Origin: Petrotoga mobilis SJ95
GTDB taxonomy: Bacteria > Thermotogota > Thermotogae > Petrotogales > Petrotogaceae
Reading direction: 5' to 3'
NCBI RefSeq assembly: GCF_000018605.1
Contig: NC_010003.1
Coordinates: 1,030,501 to 1,094,500 of the forward strand
DNA length: 64,000 nucleotides
Shown: positions 8,911 through 16,130 of the stretch, piece after piece
Numbering within the stretch: position 1 is the stretch's first letter
Layout of the letters: every line of letters starts with the position of its first letter
Program-made: the position numbers and the translations under genes
The notes under the pieces: generated by a model
The model's input: the letters and a program-made list of their open reading frames with translations, nothing else
Database searches by the model: none
What the model was told of the DNA's origin: nothing

Positions 8911-10803
8911 ATGGATTTAGATTCTATCAAAGACAGTTTGTTGTTGAAACCAGTAACTATAAATAAACGCCAAGAAGGAGAATTAAGGAAAGAAAATTTA
9001 ATTAAAGAACAAAAAAAACGCAGTGTAGAGAATTATTCAAATGCAGAAAAAATGAGTTTTGATGTAAGGAAAACGATAAATGAATATATCGAAATGAAAG
9101 ACTGGCGAACCAACGAAAATTCAAACACTACTTATTCTTATCCGGGTTTGTACTTACACTTAGCTGGGAGCGCTTTAGCAAATTATGTGTTAAACGAAAT
9201 ATACCCTTCAGAAATATCACAGGCTCATTCATCAGGTGCTTTACATATTCATGACTTATCCCATGGTATAGTCGCTTACTGTGCCGGATGGTCACTTATG
9301 GATCTAATAAAGAAAGGTTTTGGGGGTGTAGAAGGGAAAATCAATGCCAAGCCTGCCAAACACCTTTCCGCCTTAACTGGACAAATGGTGAATTTTTTGG
9401 GTGTTATGCAAATGGAATTTGCAGGTGCCCAGGCTTTTAACTCTGTAGACACTTTGCTCGCACCCTTTGTAAGAGCGGATAAATTAAGTTATGATGAGGT
9501 GAAACAGTTCATTCAACAAATGGTCTTCGCAATGAACGTACCTTCTAGATGGGGATCGCAACCACCTTTTATAAACTTTACACTTGATTGGACAGTTCCT
9601 GATGATCTAAAAAACGAACCTGCAATTGTTGGCGGAAAGGAAATTGGAGTATATGGAGATTATCAAAAAGAGATGAATATGGTGAACAAAGCCTTCTTAG
9701 AAACTATGCTTGAAGGAGATGCAAATGGCAGAATTTTTTCTTTCCCCATCCCAACTTACAATATTACCAAAGAGTTCGATTGGGAAGGTGAAAATGTCGA
9801 TTTATTGATGGAAGCTACAGCCAAATATGGGTTACCCTACTTCCAAAACTTCATCTCAAGTTCATTGAACCCGGGCGATGTAAGAAGTATGTGCTGCAGG
9901 TTACAACTCGATCTAAGGGAATTAAAAAATAGAGGTGGGGGCCTTTTTGGCTCAGCAGACAAAACAGGTTCCATAGGTGTAGTAACAATCAATCTTCCTC
10001 GAATAGGATATATATCTAAAACTAAAGAAGAATATTTTGAAAACTTAAAATCAATGATGGATTTGGCTAAAACTTCTTTAGAAATAAAAAGATACGTGAT
10101 AGAAGAAAATCTTTCCAAAAATCTTATGCCCTATACAAAAGTTTATTTGGGCCATTTCAACAACCATTTTTCAACCATAGGAATAATAGGAATGCATGAG
10201 TCACTTTTAAATTTCATGGGGAGAGGTATTGAAACCAACGAAGGAAGAGAATTTGCAATAGAAGTTTTGAATTATATGAGATCAGTTTTGAAAGATTATC
10301 AAGAAGAAACTGGAAATTTATACAACCTAGAAGCAACACCTGCAGAAGGAGCATCTTATCGGTTAGCTAAAAAAGACAAACAACTTTATCCTGACATAAT
10401 AACTTCAGGTGACGATGAACCGTACTACACAAATTCGACATTTTTACCAGTTGGAATCACTGAAGACCCGTTTGAAGTACTTGAGCATCAAGCACCATTA
10501 CAAACTTTATACACATCCGGTACAGTAGTACATATCTTTTTGCAGGAAAAACCCCAAGCAAGTACTTTAAAAACTTTTATTAAAAAAGCTTTTAGTCAAT
10601 ACCCAGTTCCATATATGACTATAACGCCAACTTTTTCCATTTGCGAAACCCATGGTTACATTGCAGGAGAACATTTTGAATGTCCCATTTGTGGCAAACC
10701 TACCGAAGTTTATTCAAGGGTTGTTGGATATTACAGGCCTGTGAAAAGTTGGAATAAAGGAAAGCAACAAGAATTCAAAGAAAGGCTTGAGTACAGAGTA
10801 TGA
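8911..10803 (+). CDS. nrdD: anaerobic ribonucleoside-triphosphate reductase NrdD
   Basis: Class III ribonucleotide reductase: reduces NTPs to dNTPs with a glycyl radical, strictly without oxygen. The 630-residue protein lacks the N-terminal ATP-cone present in the roughly 710-residue E. coli enzyme and starts almost directly with the barrel domain (NTTYSYPGLYLHLAGSALA, LHIHDLSHGIVAYCAGW). The C-terminus has a Cys/His zinc cluster (ICETHGYIAGEHFECPICG) and the glycyl-radical loop RVVGYYRPV, where the Gly carries the radical. Absence of the cone suggests altered allosteric control. ATG at 8911 is 9 bases after AAGGGGG; the TTG at 8902 touches that site. The stop overlaps the nrdG start (ATGA). 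Confidence 0.95.
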   Translation: MDLDSIKDSLLLKPVTINKRQEGELRKENLIKEQKKRSVENYSNAEKMSFDVRKTINEYIEMKDWRTNENSNTTYSYPGLYLHLAGSALANYVLNEIYPSEISQAHSSGALHIHDLSHGIVAYCAGWSLMDLIKKGFGGVEGKINAKPAKHLSALTGQMVNFLGVMQMEFAGAQAFNSVDTLLAPFVRADKLSYDEVKQFIQQMVFAMNVPSRWGSQPPFINFTLDWTVPDDLKNEPAIVGGKEIGVYGDYQKEMNMVNKAFLETMLEGDANGRIFSFPIPTYNITKEFDWEGENVDLLMEATAKYGLPYFQNFISSSLNPGDVRSMCCRLQLDLRELKNRGGGLFGSADKTGSIGVVTINLPRIGYISKTKEEYFENLKSMMDLAKTSLEIKRYVIEENLSKNLMPYTKVYLGHFNNHFSTIGIIGMHESLLNFMGRGIETNEGREFAIEVLNYMRSVLKDYQEETGNLYNLEATPAEGASYRLAKKDKQLYPDIITSGDDEPYYTNSTFLPVGITEDPFEVLEHQAPLQTLYTSGTVVHIFLQEKPQASTLKTFIKKAFSQYPVPYMTITPTFSICETHGYIAGEHFECPICGKPTEVYSRVVGYYRPVKSWNKGKQQEFKERLEYRV

Positions 10804-11441
10804 AAATCGCATCTATGCAAAAAGTAAGCTTTATTGATTACCCGGACAAAATAGCTGCCGTGCTATTTTGTCCCTATTGTAATCTAAGATGCCCCTATTG
10901 CCATAATCCTGAATTAGTTTTTTTCACAGGCAAATTGGTTGACGAAGAAAATATATTTTCTTATTTGAAATCAAGAGTCGGAGTTGTAGAAGGGGTTGTC
11001 ATCACTGGAGGGGAACCAACTTTACAAAAAGATTTAAGAGATTTTATCATTAAAATAAAAGATATGGGATTTTTAGTAAAGCTTGATACCAATGGTCACA
11101 ATCCAAAAGTTTTAAATACGGTTATAGATATTGTAGATATGATAGCGATAGACATAAAAACCAGCTGCCAAAAGTATAAAACTATCGGTGGAAATTGTGT
11201 TATACTAAAAGAAAGCTTAAATCTACTAAAAGATTTCAAAGGTGATCTGATTTTAAGAACCACACTATACCCACCCATGACAACAAAAGACGATTTAGAA
11301 GAAATGAAATCAATTATTCCGGATGATTTAAAATACTCAGATTGGATGTATAATGAATACAGAGACATTAAAACCCTTGAAAAATATATAAAAGAACACA
11401 ACGAAGTATCTGGTGAAGGGGCGCTATATACAAGGTTTTAG
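10800..11441 (+). CDS. nrdG: anaerobic NrdD-activating radical-SAM enzyme NrdG
   Basis: Radical-SAM activase that installs the glycyl radical on NrdD. In the 213-residue product the 4Fe-4S motif is CNLRCPYC (CxxxCxxC) within a Cys-rich FCPYCNLRCPYCHN, followed by the SAM-binding GGEPTLQ. It resembles the pyruvate-formate-lyase-activase/YjjW-like NrdG branch. It overlaps nrdD by 4 bases, indicating translational coupling. The last residues, GEGALYTRF, are encoded by a stretch (11412-11441) that matches the core of the dispersed intergenic repeat, so the present C-terminus may derive from repeat sequence. Confidence 0.93.
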   Translation: MKIASMQKVSFIDYPDKIAAVLFCPYCNLRCPYCHNPELVFFTGKLVDEENIFSYLKSRVGVVEGVVITGGEPTLQKDLRDFIIKIKDMGFLVKLDTNGHNPKVLNTVIDIVDMIAIDIKTSCQKYKTIGGNCVILKESLNLLKDFKGDLILRTTLYPPMTTKDDLEEMKSIIPDDLKYSDWMYNEYRDIKTLEKYIKEHNEVSGEGALYTRF

Positions 11442-11448
11442 AATTTCT
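11412..11448 (+). repeat. dispersed intergenic repeat, copy C, overlapping the nrdG stop
   Basis: GGTGAAGGGGCGCTA, then ACAAGGTTTTAGA, almost the same as 27582-27613. It covers the last nine codons and stop of nrdG and continues toward the FAH gene, in sense orientation. Confidence 0.7.
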
Positions 11449-11485
11449 CAAGGCGGTTATCAAAAACAAAAACGGAGGTAAAATT

Positions 11486-12256
11486 ATGAAACTCGTCAGA
11501 TTTCAAAAAGATGGAAAAATAAGTTACGGCGTTTTGGAAGAAAACATTATAAAAGTTATTAACGGCGATATCTTTGACGAATTCACAGTTACCGATAATA
11601 TCTATCCGTTCACTGAGGTTACGTTAAAGGCTCCTTGTAATCCTAGCAAGATCGTTTGCGTTGGCTTAAACTATCGAGATCATGCGGCAGAAATGAAGGA
11701 TAGAATTCCAGAAGAACCGGTTCTCTTCATAAAGCCGTCAACGGCTGTGATTGGGCCAAAAGAAAGTATTATATACCCAAAAATGAGCAATCAAGTAGAT
11801 TATGAGGCAGAACTGGCAGTTGTAATTAAAGACAAAATCAAAGACATAGAAGAAGACCAAGTAAAAGAACATATCTTAGGATATACTTGCTTTAACGATG
11901 TTACCGCCAGGGATTTACAGAAGAAAGATGGACAATGGACACGAGCAAAATCCTTTGATACTTTTGCGCCCTTTGGTCCCACAATTGTAACAGATATTGA
12001 TCCAAGTAACCTAAATATTCAACTTTTACTCAACGATCAAATCAAGCAAAACTCAAATACTAACCAATTAATCTTTTCTATGGAAAAACTCGTAAGTTTC
12101 ATATCAAAAATAATGACCTTGAATCCTGGTGATGTAATTGCCACAGGTACACCTTCAGGGGTGGGACCAATGAATGTTGGAGATAAGGTGGCAGTTAAAA
12201 TAGAGAAAATAGGGATACTAGAAAATTATGTTAGAAACTATGCATCTAGGCTCTGA
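11486..12256 (+). CDS. fumarylacetoacetate hydrolase (FAH) family protein
   Basis: The 256-residue protein has the FAH fold: a short N-terminal domain (about 1-50) then the catalytic domain with CVGLNYRDHAAEMK, PVLFIKPSTAVIGP, the metal-binding VDYEAELAVVI, GYTCFNDVTARDLQ, KSFDTFAPFGP and GDVIATGTPSGVGP. Members hydrolyse or decarboxylate beta-keto acids such as acylpyruvates or oxaloacetate using Mg2+ or Mn2+; the exact substrate is uncertain. A metabolic repair role (oxaloacetate tautomerase or acylpyruvase type) is plausible. It follows nrdG by 44 bases with GGAGG before the ATG. The link with deoxyribonucleotide synthesis is probably only positional. Confidence 0.88.
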   Translation: MKLVRFQKDGKISYGVLEENIIKVINGDIFDEFTVTDNIYPFTEVTLKAPCNPSKIVCVGLNYRDHAAEMKDRIPEEPVLFIKPSTAVIGPKESIIYPKMSNQVDYEAELAVVIKDKIKDIEEDQVKEHILGYTCFNDVTARDLQKKDGQWTRAKSFDTFAPFGPTIVTDIDPSNLNIQLLLNDQIKQNSNTNQLIFSMEKLVSFISKIMTLNPGDVIATGTPSGVGPMNVGDKVAVKIEKIGILENYVRNYASRL

Positions 12257-12281
12257 TTATAGATGCAGTGAATAGTTGATA

Positions 12282-12530
12282 TCACTCATCTAAATATCCC
12301 AAATTCTTCAATCGTTTTTTAATCGCCTTTATTTCCTCTTCAGTCAATGTTTCAATTTGGTTAGTTGATTTGTTATTCTTTTTGGTTTGCTGGATCTCCT
12401 CAGAAGATACCAAATCTCTAAGCACAAACACAACAAACTCTGTAACACTTGAATAACCAGTATTTTCTATTATAGATTTAAGTTTATCATACAATGGTTT
12501 TGGTATTTTTAAGGTCACCTTATCAGACAT
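12282..12530 (-). CDS. ribbon-helix-helix transcriptional regulator
   Basis: An 82-residue protein whose first half is a typical MetJ/Arc-type RHH: KVTLKIPKPLYDKLKSIIENTG forms the DNA-binding beta-strand and helix A, and SSVTEFVVFVLRDLVSS helix B. The C-terminal half is polar and lysine/glutamate-rich and may mediate oligomers or hold a ligand or toxin. No toxin partner is adjacent. ATG at 12530 is chosen because GGAGAG sits about 9 bases before it. Its own promoter carries a perfect 12-base palindrome over the -35 element, suggesting autoregulation. It is divergent from the phosphodiesterase-like gene at 12660, which it could also control. Confidence 0.8.
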   Translation of the reverse strand: MSDKVTLKIPKPLYDKLKSIIENTGYSSVTEFVVFVLRDLVSSEEIQQTKKNNKSTNQIETLTEEEIKAIKKRLKNLGYLDE

Positions 12531-12563
12531 GAAAGTCACTCTCCAAATGATTCTTTTAACTGT

Positions 12564-12592
12564 ATTATATCACGTCGTTTTTGATTAATCAA
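12564..12592 (-). promoter_or_regulatory. RHH gene promoter with palindromic operator
   Basis: On the minus strand, -35 TTGATT (12592-12587) and -10 TATAAT (12569-12564), spacer 17. The -35 lies in the perfect palindrome TTGATTAATCAA (12581-12592), a good candidate operator for the RHH protein itself. Confidence 0.7.
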
Positions 12593-12659
12593 AGGTTTTT
12601 CTTTTTGAAAGATCTTTATGTTATTATTTGTCTATAGCTTCTTTAAAGGAAGTGTCTTA

Positions 12660-13997
12660 ATGAACAAAAAAATCGTAATCATCGGATTAGATTGTGCTTC
12701 ACCAAATTTAATCTTTGATGAGTTTTTTGATGATTTACCCAATTTAAAAAAAATTATGGAAAATGGAGTTTACAATGCATTAGAGTCGACTATTCCTCCA
12801 ATAACTGTACCAGCCTGGATGAGCATGTTTACAGGTAAAGATCCTGGTGAGCTTGGAATATACGGCTTTACAAATAGGCAAAATTATGATTATCACTCTT
12901 TCTCGTTGGTTTCTTCCAAAAGCGTGAAATATAAAAAATTGTGGGATATTTTTACACAAAAAGGCAAGCAAAACATCGTGATAGGCGTACCGTTGACTTA
13001 CCCCCCTTCTCCTTTGAAAGGACATATGATTACCGGATTTTTAACGCCCTCTTTTGAATCTAATTATACCTATCCAAAACATTTAAAAAATGAATTACTA
13101 GCCAATACAGGGCATTTCATTTTTGATGTAAATGATTTCAGAACCGAAGATAAAGAAAGATTGTTAAAAGATATCTACGAAATGACGGATAATCATTTTA
13201 AAATTGCGAATTATTTAGCAAGAAACAAACCCTGGGATTTGTTTGTCATGGTTGAAATGGGGACAGACAGAATTCACCACGGATTTTGGGCTTTGCACGA
13301 TAAAAAACATCCTAAATATATAAAAAGCAAATTTAATTCAGCTATTAGAGATTATTATATTCACTTAGATAAAAAGATAGGAGAATTTTTGAATGGTATA
13401 AAAGGCGATTTCGACGTTATAATAGTATCCGATCACGGCATAAAACCTATGTACGGTGGCATAGCCATTAACGATTGGCTCTTCAAGAAAGGTTATTTGG
13501 TTTTAAAAGAGTATCCAAAAAAACCTGTTTCTATAAACAAAGTGATAAGAGAAAAAAAGATAGATTGGAGTAAAACCAAGGTGTGGGGAAATGGTGGCTA
13601 CCATGGCAAGCTATTTTTTAACATAAAAGGCAGGGAACCTTTGGGAGTAATTGAAAAAAATGAATTAGATAATTTCAAAACTAAACTTATAAAAGAGCTG
13701 AAAGACATTAAGAATGAAGATGGCAATGCGATGGATACAAAGGTCTATGAACCCCAAAAAATTTATAATAAGGTAAATAATATTCCCCCCGATTTGATTG
13801 TTTACTTTGATGATCTATCTTGGAGGTGTCAAGGTAGCATCGGCAATAAAAGCATTTACACACACGATAACGACATTGGTCCTGATGATGCGAATCACGC
13901 CAGCCATGGGATTTTTATAAGTAGCAATAAAATGTTAAAAATCAACAAAATTACGGACTTCTTTAATTCAATAGTCTATAATTATTTGTCTGAATGA
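12660..13997 (+). CDS. alkaline phosphatase superfamily phosphodiesterase / nucleotide pyrophosphatase-like protein
   Basis: A 445-residue protein of the type I phosphodiesterase/alkaline-phosphatase fold. Metal-binding and nucleophile regions are IIGLDCASPNLIFD (first Asp), TIPPITVPAWMSMFTG (the Thr is the expected nucleophile), EMGTDRIHHGFW (Asp and His), VIIVSDHGIKPM (Asp-His) and the late His in NHASHGIF. These two-zinc enzymes hydrolyse phosphodiesters or transfer phospho-groups to lipids or glycans. No signal peptide is seen, so it is likely cytosolic. ATG at 12660 follows AAAGGAAGTG; an upstream in-frame ATG at 12618 is not supported by a site. It is divergent from the RHH gene. Confidence 0.83.
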   Translation: MNKKIVIIGLDCASPNLIFDEFFDDLPNLKKIMENGVYNALESTIPPITVPAWMSMFTGKDPGELGIYGFTNRQNYDYHSFSLVSSKSVKYKKLWDIFTQKGKQNIVIGVPLTYPPSPLKGHMITGFLTPSFESNYTYPKHLKNELLANTGHFIFDVNDFRTEDKERLLKDIYEMTDNHFKIANYLARNKPWDLFVMVEMGTDRIHHGFWALHDKKHPKYIKSKFNSAIRDYYIHLDKKIGEFLNGIKGDFDVIIVSDHGIKPMYGGIAINDWLFKKGYLVLKEYPKKPVSINKVIREKKIDWSKTKVWGNGGYHGKLFFNIKGREPLGVIEKNELDNFKTKLIKELKDIKNEDGNAMDTKVYEPQKIYNKVNNIPPDLIVYFDDLSWRCQGSIGNKSIYTHDNDIGPDDANHASHGIFISSNKMLKINKITDFFNSIVYNYLSE

Positions 13998-14000
13998 AAA

Positions 14001-14741
14001 TTAAAATACGATCATTCTAACGCTTAGAAAAGTAATAATACAACCGAGAGAAATCATCAACACTTTAGCAGGAATTTTCTTGGTTATCAAAGCGGCGATT
14101 GGAGCAGCTAAACTTCCTCCAATAATTAATCCAATAATAACACTCCAATTGAATTGTGATAGCAAGGCAAAGAATGTCACAACTTCAGAAATAGTGACAA
14201 AAAACTCGGCAGCATTCACTGAACCTATAGTCTTTCTCGGATTCTTTCCATCAGAAACTAACGTTGATGTGACGATTGGTCCCCATCCTCCACCTCCAAT
14301 GGCATCAAAAAAACCTCCTAAAAGACCTAAGATTGAATAATGTCTCCTTCTCGTAATTTTCTCTTCGGAATATTTATGCATGGTGGTAACTTTGTACAAT
14401 ATTCTTACCCCCATAATCAATAAATAGATACCAATGAACGGTTTGATTTTGTCTCCGTCTATATTTGTCAAGATATAAGCCCCCAAAACTCCTCCTACTA
14501 TACCAGGTATTAAAAGTTTTTTGAAAAGGCTCTTATCAACGTTACCAAGTTTTAGATGAGAAAATCCAGATATAGATGTTGTGAAAATCTCAGCAAAATG
14601 AACTGAAGCACTTGAGATAGCGGGAGGTACACCAGCGGATAACAATAAAGCATTTGAAATAGTACCATAAGCCATTCCCAAAGCCCCATCTACGACTTGG
14701 GCAAGGAATCCAACGATTATAAAAAACCATAAAGTTTGCAA
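14001..14741 (-). CDS. TauE/SafE-family membrane exporter
   Basis: The 246-residue integral membrane protein has the two-half repeat of the TauE/SafE family (formerly DUF81): about eight hydrophobic helices, with VDGALGMAYGTISNALLL in the first half and the related FFDAIGGGGWGPIVTSTLV in the second. Members move sulfite, sulfoacetate, thiosulfate or other organosulfur anions across the inner membrane. Substrate is unknown here. Its promoter contains two tandem ATACTC-N6-GAGTrT elements, implying tight repression by an unidentified regulator. It converges on the phosphatase-like gene with three bases between them. Confidence 0.85.
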   Translation of the reverse strand: MQTLWFFIIVGFLAQVVDGALGMAYGTISNALLLSAGVPPAISSASVHFAEIFTTSISGFSHLKLGNVDKSLFKKLLIPGIVGGVLGAYILTNIDGDKIKPFIGIYLLIMGVRILYKVTTMHKYSEEKITRRRHYSILGLLGGFFDAIGGGGWGPIVTSTLVSDGKNPRKTIGSVNAAEFFVTISEVVTFFALLSQFNWSVIIGLIIGGSLAAPIAALITKKIPAKVLMISLGCIITFLSVRMIVF

Positions 14742-14766
14742 TCTGTATCCCTCCGTCCCATAATTA

Positions 14767-14811
14767 ATACTCCTTATTGAGTATCATACTCCAATCAGAG
14801 TGTAAAGTCAA
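14767..14811 (-). promoter_or_regulatory. tauE-type gene promoter with two tandem operator-like palindromes
   Basis: Minus-strand -35 TTGACT (14811-14806), 17-base spacer, -10 TATGAT (14788-14783). Two inverted repeats, ATACTC-N6-GAGTAT (14767-14784) and ATACTC-N6-GAGTGT (14786-14803), are spaced 19 bases and cover the -10 and spacer. Such geometry fits a dimeric repressor binding twice; the regulator is not adjacent. Confidence 0.7.
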
Positions 14812-14867
14812 GTAAACTTTTAATTTTCAATTAATCCCTTAAAATTCATGCTAAGCCCTTATAATTC

Positions 14868-14920
14868 CTCATGGGCGGGTGCTAGAGGAAGTGCGCTAAG
14901 CAAGTTTTAGAGCTTTAAAA
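14868..14920 (+). repeat. dispersed intergenic repeat, copy D
   Basis: CTCATGGGCGGGTGCTAGA, GGAAGTGCGCTAAGCAAG and TTTTAGAGCTTTAAAAG resemble the core and tail of the other copies. It fills the middle of the 303-base gap between the tauE-type gene and the opine-dehydrogenase-like gene, sense to the latter but upstream of its predicted promoter. Confidence 0.55.
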
Positions 14921-14976
14921 GACAACATAAATAATTTTCTAAAAATGATGTAAAATATATAATGAAAAGGTAATTT

Positions 14977-15005
14977 TTGCAACAATCAATTTATCTTGCT
15001 ATAAT
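14977..15005 (+). promoter_or_regulatory. promoter of the opine-dehydrogenase-like / B12 operon
   Basis: TTGCAA (14977-14982), 17-base spacer, TATAAT (15000-15005); the start codon at 15045 is preceded by ATGGAGGTGG. This makes 15045-17749 an independent transcription unit. Confidence 0.72.
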
Positions 15006-15044
15006 ATATATCTACACAGTGAATTACAATATGGAGGTGGTTAC

Positions 15045-16130
15045 ATGGTTAAGATAGCGGTAGTTGGAGCGGGGAATGGAGGCCAGGCATTAGCTGGATA
15101 TTTAGCCATGAAAGGCTTCGATGTATCTCTCTTTAATAGATCAAAAAGAAGAATATCTCCCATCATAGACTCACATTCAATAAAAATAGAAGGTCAAGTA
15201 GTAGGTGAATATCATATATCTTTTGCCACAACAAATATGGAAGAAGCGATAAAGGGCAGAAAGTTGATTATGGTAGTTGTTCCTGCCTTCGCACATAAAG
15301 AGATAGCAAAGAGGATGGCTCCTTATTTAGAAGATGGTCAAATAATAGTGTTGAACCCTGGCAGGACAGGTGGTGCTTTAGAATTCAACAATGTATTGAA
15401 AGAAGAGAACGTGAAAAAAGACGTTATAGTAGCTGAAGCCCAAACTTTCATTTTTGCCTCAAGAATGTCCAATCCAGGGGTGGCTAAAGTGTTTAGAATA
15501 AAAAATGCCGTTCCTGTTTCTGCACTACCCGCCACCAGAAATGCCGAATTAGAAGAAGTATTGTGTAATGCAATACCTGAGTTTGAAATAGTTAAGAATG
15601 TAATTTACACTAGTTTTAACAATATTGGCGTTGTTTTTCACCCGGCAACGTTAATACTGAACGCAGCAAGGGTTGAAACAACGGCAGGAAAGTTTGAATT
15701 CTACTTCGAAGGGATCTCCCCTTCCGTAGCAAAAGTTTTGGAAAAGATAGATGAGGAAAGATGTAAGGTTATGGAGCTTTTTAACGCGGAACCTATGACT
15801 GCAAAGGATTGGCTAAACTATGCATACGATGTAAGAGGAAACTCTCTATACGAAGCTATTAGGAACAATGTTGGTTATAGGGGCATATATGCACCGCCAA
15901 CGTTGGATAACAGGTATATTCTTGAAGATCTTCCAATGAGTCTTGTACCTATCTCATCTTTTGGAGAAGAATATGGTGTGAAGACCCCTGTAATCGATTC
16001 TATTATAAATCTTGCCAATATAATGATGGGGAAAAATTTTTGGAAAGAAGGTAGAACGGTAAAAGATTTGGGCTTAGAAGGAATGAGCATAGAAGATATA
16101 ATAAGACTTGTTGAGGAGGGAGAATCATGA
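15045..16130 (+). CDS. NAD(P)-dependent opine (octopine/nopaline) dehydrogenase family protein
   Basis: The 361-residue protein has an N-terminal Rossmann domain (KIAVVGAGNGGQALAGYLA, with the GxGxxG dinucleotide loop, and VVVPAFAHKEIA) and an all-helical C-terminal domain of the octopine/nopaline dehydrogenase family, including FNNIGVVFHPATLILNAARVE with the conserved His. Family members form or cleave opines by reductive condensation of an amino acid with a 2-keto acid; related enzymes act on 2,4-diaminopentanoate-type amino acids or dehydrogenate other amino compounds. The substrate is unknown. It overlaps the following B12-binding protein gene by 4 bases (ATGA), so the two products very probably act in the same pathway. 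Confidence 0.82.
   Translation: MVKIAVVGAGNGGQALAGYLAMKGFDVSLFNRSKRRISPIIDSHSIKIEGQVVGEYHISFATTNMEEAIKGRKLIMVVVPAFAHKEIAKRMAPYLEDGQIIVLNPGRTGGALEFNNVLKEENVKKDVIVAEAQTFIFASRMSNPGVAKVFRIKNAVPVSALPATRNAELEEVLCNAIPEFEIVKNVIYTSFNNIGVVFHPATLILNAARVETTAGKFEFYFEGISPSVAKVLEKIDEERCKVMELFNAEPMTAKDWLNYAYDVRGNSLYEAIRNNVGYRGIYAPPTLDNRYILEDLPMSLVPISSFGEEYGVKTPVIDSIINLANIMMGKNFWKEGRTVKDLGLEGMSIEDIIRLVEEGES

Noticed and set aside
8694-8930. 78-codon minus-strand open frame over the pyrBI-nrdD promoter region
   Set aside because: It covers both predicted promoters and the leader repeat; no ribosome site and no family resemblance.
11486-12256. FAH-family gene as a functional part of the nrdDG operon
   Set aside because: Only position supports it; a 44-base gap with a repeat tail separates them and the families have no known link.
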